Source: Hygrophila difformis | Taxonomy: Eukaryota > Streptophyta > Magnoliopsida > Lamiales > Acanthaceae | NCBI GenBank assembly: GCA_030278955.1 | Contig: JAOANR010000003.1 | Span: 52,424,902 to 52,488,901, forward strand | Length of the DNA: 64,000 bases | Reading direction: 5' to 3' | Part shown: one piece after another, positions 56,831 through 64,000 of the stretch | Numbering within the stretch: position 1 is the first letter of the stretch | Layout of the letters: each line of letters opens with the position of its first letter | The notes under the pieces: model-generated | The model's database searches: none | What the model was told of the DNA's origin: nothing | The model's input: the letters and a program-made list of their open reading frames with translations, nothing else | Translations under genes and position numbers: made by a program

Positions 56831-59661
56831 TGTAACGCCCCGAAAATTTAAAACCATTTTCGCGACGTCACCGCCGTATTAACTGTACTAAACTGTTGAT
56901 CACTCAGCTTAGACAGCTAATACGAAGCGAGATAATAACAACAATACAGTAAAATAATCCCAGGAACCACAAAAACATATCCGGGCTACAAGCCCTGAAT
57001 TAATTACTAACAAGGCAAAAGCCTAATAGCACCAACGTAAATAAATAAATGCAAGCTACACTAGTTCGCTCAGCCCGAACCCCATCCTCATGATATGCGC
57101 CATCCACGGAGAATCTATAAAACAACATCAACAGCAAGGGTCAGTACAAAAGTACTGAGCAAGGAAATAACAGTAATAAGTAGATTAGACAGTACGAGAA
57201 TTAAATGACATAATTATAAATTCGAATATATTAATAACATAAATTAAATACAGTATTTAAACATCACACCGTCCCATACCGGTGCTTCAACCATAAAATG
57301 CATTGCAATCATTATGTATGATGAATGATGAGATGAATGATATGACCTACGTGTCTATCTATCCTAAATGCAGCAGATAATCATGTCTAACGCGTTCCCT
57401 AATAACCATGGTCGACAGTCATCATTGGCGAGAGGACACCACCCTCTCCCATCACAATGAACTGCCCGTCAACGTCGCCCCCGCCGCGGACGAACAGCCT
57501 ACGCAGGGCCAATAACATAGGTGAGGGAGCCGGATAGTCGTCACTGACCAGAGCAGCGTCTAGCGGGTCATGGCAAAGGGTTCACTCCCCAATTGCCGGT
57601 CATGGCACAGGGTTCACTCCCCATATGCCAAACATGCCGTAGCATAACACAAGTATCACCGAGGTATACCACCTCACACACAAAGGCACAGCACCAATAA
57701 GAACATAACATAAATAATCAGAGAAACCACCTAGCCGTCTAGGTTCTCTATCATAAATTCAACATTCGATACACTTTTATATCCATTATAAACATTACTA
57801 GCTTAACATAGCGAGTAATAGATTCCTAGGGAGTCAGTCTAGTCATAGACGTCCCTAAATCCAAATTATAACCTAATTAGGTTCACATCCTAATCGTCTA
57901 GGTTAACATGCCATGACTTAGTTCAATTATAAACTTAATAATCATTAGACATCTCGTCTAACTCCCTAATCTACAGATTACTAATTACTCCTTGCCTTCA
58001 ATATAACTCTTGAGAGTTTCCATTGCTCGTCCTCAATCTTCCAAGTTCTTTAATCTGAAATCCCAATTGTTCCCTGCAAATAATACAAGTTCAATAACAA
58101 AATATTCCTCAACTTATCCCGCACTCAACAACAATCAAACTTCACCTATTCAAGTAAAGGATTCAACTAAACTACCAAGTACCTATCACCAACCATTTGA
58201 TCAAAAGCATAATTTATAGATGCCATTATAAATCCAACTCGACTTCCAGATTCCAATAAAAATCCAACTAAGACCAAAATCATATAAATTTCTACAAGTT
58301 ATAATTTAAAGAAGAATCAACAAATCCCCAACAATTCATTTAGTAATCAACTTATTCATAGAAAACTTAAAACAAGAAAATTCCCTTCAAGTAAATTCCA
58401 ACTTTGTTCAATCAAGAACTACACCCACATTATTTAAGAAAATTCCCAATCAATTCCATTATTACTAATTTACCCAAATAGTTCAATCACTTAAGAACTA
58501 ACCGATTAATTCAAGAATCTCAACTAAAATCCATTTATACTAGAATTCAAGGATAATACACAATCACATACCAAATTCGAACTTCATATCAAATTCTTAC
58601 CTTACCAACTTTCCACAATCAACACCACCCCATTCATATTCCCCGATTCACCATTCTTTAATTAATCGAATGTTATTATCCAATAATTACCCCAAATATT
58701 CCAATTGCAACAATTGGAATTTGAGAACCAATATATACAACACCATTCCACTCCAATTGCATGTTTAAAAGAATGCAAGTAGACCATATTTGACAAAGGA
58801 AATCAATTTCCCAATAGACTCAACAACTCCATGGAATCAAACCCAACACTTCTATAAATCACAACAACTTCCACATTAACAAGCTAACAATCCTACAAAA
58901 TCATTAAACTACCAAACCAAGAAGTCATAGAAACACATTAACAATAAAACACCTCTAAACCAAACACCACAACCCACTGCCACCAGCCATCTCACCACCA
59001 ACACCACCATTCCCGCCACCAGATCGCCACCATCATCGCATGGCCGCCGGCGGCAACCGCCAGCAGCAGCGGCGGTTTGCCGCTGCACAGCAGCAGCGGC
59101 GGCGGCTGCTCCGGCGTCGCGCGGGGGCGCGACGCCACCTCCACCACCCACAGCCGCCATCTACGGCTTCTCTCCTCCCCTGCTCCACTGTCTCCTTCCC
59201 CTCTCCGGCAACCCACCGGTTTCTTCCCCAAAATAAGAGAATCTCATTTCTTCCCCAAAATCCAGAAATCAAAATCGAAGAGGGAAGGGAAGGAGAAATT
59301 CATACCTTAAGGTGAAGAGCTTCGATTCTATCCAACGTCTCCAACCTGCAGCCCCTCCTTCTTCCTCCATCGCGTTGCTCTCTTGTGCCCCAATTTTTCT
59401 CTCTCGTTTGGAAAGTGACGGGATGTGGGAAGTCTTCCTCAATTTTTTTTACTTCCAATTGATATAAGTGGGGAGAGGAATGAGTAGTGGGCTTGGGGTA
59501 ATGGATCAAATAAGTTGGGCTCCAACAATGCTACCATGTAATTTAATTGTTGGGTTATCCCTACACTTTGTCAAACATCAATTACATTCTCAAATTGCCC
59601 ACTTTGAATAATTAATCATAATTAGTAATTTAATCATGAAATAATTACCCGGGATGTTACA
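56831..59661 (-). mobile_element. E8: solo LTR (minus) inserted in E6 5' LTR
   Basis: In minus orientation TGTAACATCCCGGG to TTTCGGGGCGTTACA, 2831 bp, TSD ATGCT at 56826-56830 and 59662-59666. Related to E5/E7 by the end sequence, the CCGCGGCGGGGGC box (about 57476-57490), GGGACGGTGTGATG and the hairpin at 57141-57158 (TCAGTAC/GTACTGA), 26 nt before TATAG (AG at 57115). A GC-rich block is at 59035-59160. No genes; the frames there are low-complexity. Confidence 0.92.
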
Positions 59662-59666
59662 ATGCT

Positions 59667-62387
59667 AAAAATAAAATCTATGCCAAGTAATAATTATTTA
59701 TCCCATTGGGGATTTTAAAATATACATTTTTTTAAAATAATAATAATATCCCAAACCGTGCCCGTGCAAAAGATGCTCTACCGAACCTTGCAGATCTCAT
59801 ATCCTGAAAGGAAATTGTGAAAAATGTAGAGTCAGCGAAAACAATCGCTGAGTAAGTAGACCCTTACTCCCGGAGGAGGTCGAGTTACGGAAATAATTTA
59901 AATAACATTTAGGGAATAAGGCATGCTTAAACGAGGATAATTTATACATAAATGAAATATTAGTCTATATCCCGGGAACAGATAATATAACAATATGCGT
60001 TACCGAGAAATAATTATCTCAGCCACCGTGATGTGCAGGTTCCCCGCCGTAGGGCCCAATTCGCACATACACTCAAGGGTGTGGGAGAGGTAAGAAATTT
60101 CCTCAAACCCACTGTGAGATAAGGTAATGGCATCGGGCTGAATAATCCCAGTGGTCCCCGTGTCGCTAAATATTGCACAACAAACGTGGGAGTTGGGCAG
60201 CAGCGACCCACACACAGTCCCACCCCCGTAACAATGCGCGCTCAAAAATCCGTAGGATTTTGAGAATGGTTATAACAATTATTAAGCACAGTAAAAACGG
60301 CATACCAATATTCCAAAAAACAGTAGGGAGCAATAAGCATAAATTTAAAATATAAATGCGGTATTGAAATTTATGCTCAAGCTAAAATAAAATTGGGCTT
60401 ACTCCAAAGAGTAAAGATCCACTTACCGTTACCGTGGCGAAATGGGTATGACACACGCACCGGCTACGAGCAGACACTCCTTTTACAGCTATTTGGCTAG
60501 TAAACATTTTAACATTAATTTAGTATAATATAATAGTATTTTAGAATAAATAATAACTGTACATTTTTTTCAATTCTATTAATTCTTACCGGATAATTTC
60601 TGAAATCTTCCTACTGCTCTCAAAATGGCAGAACTAAAATGTCCTAATAGCTAACCTTACAGGATGGAAAAGAAGAAAAGAAAAAAATAAAAAAATAAAA
60701 TAGCTGGAATAGGAAGGAGATACTGGAATAATCTGGAAAGGAGGAAGAGTGGTGAACTGATGAGGAATTGGGGATGGTTTTATAAACAATCCATCCGCGT
60801 TCCTATTTAATACTATCAACATCATTTGTCCTACAAAAAAGAAAAATCCTCCACACTCTCCTTCTCCTCCACAACTCTCCTTTCAGCTTTGCCCCATGCT
60901 CATGAATTCTTCCGGGCACACAACGAGCGGCGATGGAGACACGTCGATGGCGACCGGTTGCCGACAATGGCTCTCTTCTCCTCTATCTCTTTTCCTCTCT
61001 TTTTCTTTGTTTTGTGGTTTTGATTAATATTTGGATTGAAAAAAAAAAGATGGGGATGGTGACTTGGTGGCCACCACAGCGGCGGCATGAACCGACGGCC
61101 GCGAGCGGCGACGACGGCGGCGGCGGTCAGCGGCGTTGGCTCCCTCTCTCACTCTCGGATCTCTCTCTCTCTTTCTATTCTTCTTCTTTTTTTTATTTTG
61201 ATTGTGGTTTGTTGTTGGGGATTGAGGAGGAGTATCGGTGGTGGTGGTGGTTTGGCGTCGGCAGCCGCGGGTGGTGGTGGCGATGCGGCGGCCGTGGCTG
61301 TGGTGGTTGCGGGTGGTGGCTCGGAGGAGGGAGATGGAGAGGTGGCGGATGGTGGTGTTGGCCGGAAAAGAGAGCGGCGGTGGCCGTGGGATTGAAAAAT
61401 GGTGGTGGTGGTGGTCGACGGCTGTGGCCGCGGTGGCGGGAGAATAGAGGAGGGCGGTGGTGGCGAAGCGAGATGGTGGTGGTGTAGTGGCTGCGGGTGG
61501 TGGCTCGAGATGGGAAAAAGGGCGGCGGAGGCAGTGGTTGTGGTTGGTGGCCGGATATGGGAAGGGAGGCCTCGGCGGCGGAGATGGTGGCTGTGGAGGC
61601 GGCGACACCTGTGGCCGGACTCCGGCGGTGGTGACAGGGCCGGGAATGGCCAGAATGGAGTTCGGGGACGGGGAGATGGTTCAAGATCCGAATTTTGGGG
61701 TTTAAGGGAGGTGTTGGCCGGAGATGGTGGGCGGCCGGAGTTTCGCCGGAATCTCGCCGGCGGCGAGAGCGGCGCCGGAGATGGGGGCGGCGGCAGTAGC
61801 TCTCTTTTTTTTTTTTTTAGGGTTAGGGTTTGGGCTAGGGTTTGGATTGGGCCTAATTGTTTTGTGTGTTGGGCTTTTATTTTTTTGCTCTCTTCTTTTA
61901 CTTGTTGGGTCATACAATTTACTGGCCCAATTTTATCCAACCAACTAATTAAAAACTATGGACTTAATAATTCTTAACACTTAAAATTTTAAACTTACGG
62001 ATTTAATGGGATAAATTTTATTTATTAATTTGGCACCAATAATCAAATAATTAAAGGCTCCGAATCCTTAATTTGGGATAATTGGTACTTAAGTAGTACT
62101 TAAATAGTTAGACAAAATATAATTTTTTTCAACACTTAATGGATTAATATCTCTAATTCATTGATACGAGCTTAAATTTATAATTTAATTAATGTTTAAT
62201 AATATTAAACCCGATATTTATAAATTAATGGTCCTAACCAACTTGTTCTAATTAACTATGTAGAAGACAACTTAAATAATCATCTTCCAATATTTTACAA
62301 AAGTCAATATATATATATATATATATATATATTTTGAGCTAGTTAAAAATTAAAATTGATCTTTTGTTAATTAAAATTTTATTATTA

Positions 62388-62425
<38 letters not shown>

Positions 62426-62447
62426 TTAAATTTTTCGGAGTGTTATA
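59667..62447 (-). repeat. E6 5' LTR, second segment
   Basis: Resumes at ATGCTAAAAATAAAATC and ends CGGAGTGTTATA before TSD TTCTT. Few differences from the 3' LTR. Hairpin 59832-59851, donor GT 60426, acceptor AG 59804. Confidence 0.92.
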
Positions 62448-62452
62448 TTCTT

Positions 62453-63318
62453 CTTCTAATGTATTACAATATTTCTCACGCTAATGTTTTCCTAATATTT
62501 CTTTTATTGTAGGTTAATTTTTCTCTATTTATTACAATATATTCTTCATCTTGCTATTCATGTAAGATTTTTTTTACTCCGTACGTGAATAATATTAGTG
62601 GTTTTTTCTTTTTTTCCTTACGTACGGTTAAATATATGTTTCTAATGCTTTTTCATTGACTTTTGCAGGATTACATATTGTAATTCAAGATTGCAATGAA
62701 GTCTTACTCTACAAAATATTTTTGTCATTCTCCTTTGTATACTACTCAAAATTTTTGTATATCATAAAATCTATTTTATGTTGATTGTGTTATTGTTTGT
62801 TTTTTGCCTTTATTCAAAAATAAAAAAAAAACTGAAGAGAGTAAATTCGGAGATGGTTCTACTTTATTTTTTTATTTATGTATTTTTTTCTTAATAGATT
62901 ATTCCCTTTTTGATATATTTTATTTTGGATACATTTTATATATATATTTTTAATTGATTTAAGTTCATTATAAAGTAGAAAAATAATTATTATTTAATTG
63001 GATTCGGGAAAGTTGGGAATAATCCAATAAATTGGATAGGGAATGATTTAATTAGTTGTTTATTTTTTTTCCCAAACTCTTTATTTAGTATAGTGATTTG
63101 TTATTATTCTAGAAGATCTTAATCTAATTTTGAATGGTGGATATATGTAAGGTAGATTTCCTATAATTTTTAAACAAATTATTAATTAATATAAAAGGTA
63201 TTATAACAATATATAAATATATAAATTAAAAAAGATTTAATTTGATATACAACATCTTTTAACTCCGTCTAATTGAATAAATATAGTACTATATAGTTGT
63301 ATAATATATACATATAAT
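62453..63318. other. AT-rich unique DNA
   Basis: No gene or repeat tip recognised. Confidence 0.5.
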
Positions 63319-63801
63319 TAGGGGTGAAAGCGCTATGGTAAATATCCGACCGATCCGATGCCGTATCCGATTATATTTGAATCCGGATCTGTATCCGTCT
63401 AGATATTTCAACATTCGTACCCGAATTCCATCCGTAGTTTGATATCTGCATTCGTCTTCATATCCGAAGATATCTGACCGTATCCGAAAATATTCAATCG
63501 TGTCCGAAAATTGATAGGACATTATCCAGATTTTAAATATGGATATCCGAATATATTAAAATATTATTATTTATTAATTAAAAATTATCAATAATTATAA
63601 AAAATATCAAATTATCCGATAATTTTTATTTCAAAAAAGATTATAAAAAATTATCCGTATCTGACATGTATTCGTATCCGGAAAATATTCGAATTCGTAT
63701 TCATATCTGGAATTTTCGTATTCAATCTGAATCCGAGAAAAAATGTGGGATAATATTCGTATTCGATACTATCCGACCGCATCCGTACCGTTTCATCCTT
63801 A
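63319..63801 (+). mobile_element. hAT-type non-autonomous element (MITE) rich in ATCCG repeats
   Basis: TAGGGGTGAAAGCG at the left and a right end whose reverse complement is TAAGGATGAAACGG form short TIRs. CATATAAT flanks at 63311-63318 and 63802-63809 give the 8-bp TSD expected of hAT. The interior is degenerate TATCCG(A/T) words. No transposase. Confidence 0.85.
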
Positions 63802-63809
63802 CATATAAT

Positions 63810-64000
63810 ATAATACAATATGATAATTATTAATATATTCATGATTAGATTTGTATTAGTCACTCCATACTTATGTTAAAAATATTTTAAGATTATTAAC
63901 ATTATTTTTTGGGAAGCTGAAGCCATATAACAAATTGAAAAGAAAATAAAGGAAAAAATAAACAACAAAAAGAGGTGTCCAAAAAGCATATTTGAAAAAA
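63810..64000. other. AT-rich unique DNA at window end
   Basis: Nothing recognised. Confidence 0.5.

Larger units (their letters stand above)
49000..62447 (-). mobile_element. E6: non-coding LTR element related to E2, holding two solo LTRs
   Basis: 3' LTR 49000-52253 and 5' LTR 56389-62447 (split by E8) in minus orientation; TSD TTCTT at 48995-48999 and 62448-62452. The internal region (52254-56388) has PPT with hairpin, PBS and repeat leader but no gag or pol, and contains solo LTR E7. LTR tips are TATAACACTCC and GGGGGTGTTACA. It shares the R-U5-like 1.2 kb with E2 but has an unrelated U3. Confidence 0.92.

Overview
The window is plant nuclear DNA made almost entirely of nested transposable elements. 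The evidence for a plant is: LTR retrotransposons primed by initiator tRNA-Met (PBS TGGTATCAGAGC), chromodomain-bearing Ty3/gypsy pol remnants, a hAT-type MITE with an 8-bp target-site duplication (TSD), tRNA-derived SINEs and GCCCA/telo-box promoter motifs. I see no convincing host gene, rRNA, functional tRNA or CRISPR array. The species cannot be named; an angiosperm is likely.

Layout. E1 (minus, <1-9018) is a chromovirus derivative cut by the window edge. It keeps an antisense gene for a 'putative plant transposon protein' and has lost gag and nearly all of pol. It sits in the 5' LTR of E2 (plus, 9019-16535), a non-coding large element that also carries a small poly(A) retro-insertion. E2 abuts a foldback element (16536-16561 plus 25376-25725), which is split by E3 (plus, 16562-25370, TSD CGGAA), an intact gag-only (TR-GAG type) element. 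After AT-rich unique DNA with two SINE copies comes E4 (plus, 27434-48155), a tandem LTR-internal-LTR-internal-LTR array whose gag is reduced to 13 residues. Its first LTR is split by E5 (plus, 29281-38758, TSD GAACT), with near-identical LTRs but a wrecked gag-pol. E6 (minus, 49000-62447, TSD TTCTT) is a relative of E2 and holds two solo LTRs related to E5: E7 (53110-55452, TSD CGTAC) and E8 (56831-59661, minus, TSD ATGCT). A hAT MITE lies at 63319-63801.

How the parts work together. Only E3 encodes an intact structural protein; no copy here has usable protease, reverse transcriptase, RNase H or integrase. Yet E1, E3 and E5 have LTR pairs that are identical or nearly so, so they were probably mobilised in trans by autonomous relatives elsewhere. 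Three LTR lineages (E1/E3/E4; E2/E6; E5/E7/E8) share the same LTR tips (TRTAAYRYYCC...GGGGYGTTACA), the same PBS and two apparently structured elements. One is a hairpin with a purine tetraloop just 5' of every polypurine tract. The other is a TCAG...CTGA hairpin 24-33 nt before a splice-acceptor-like AG in the LTR. In both, paired positions change together between families. I consider these shared cis-structures, and the sliding of LTR boundaries between stacked polypurine tracts, the most interesting and possibly undescribed content.
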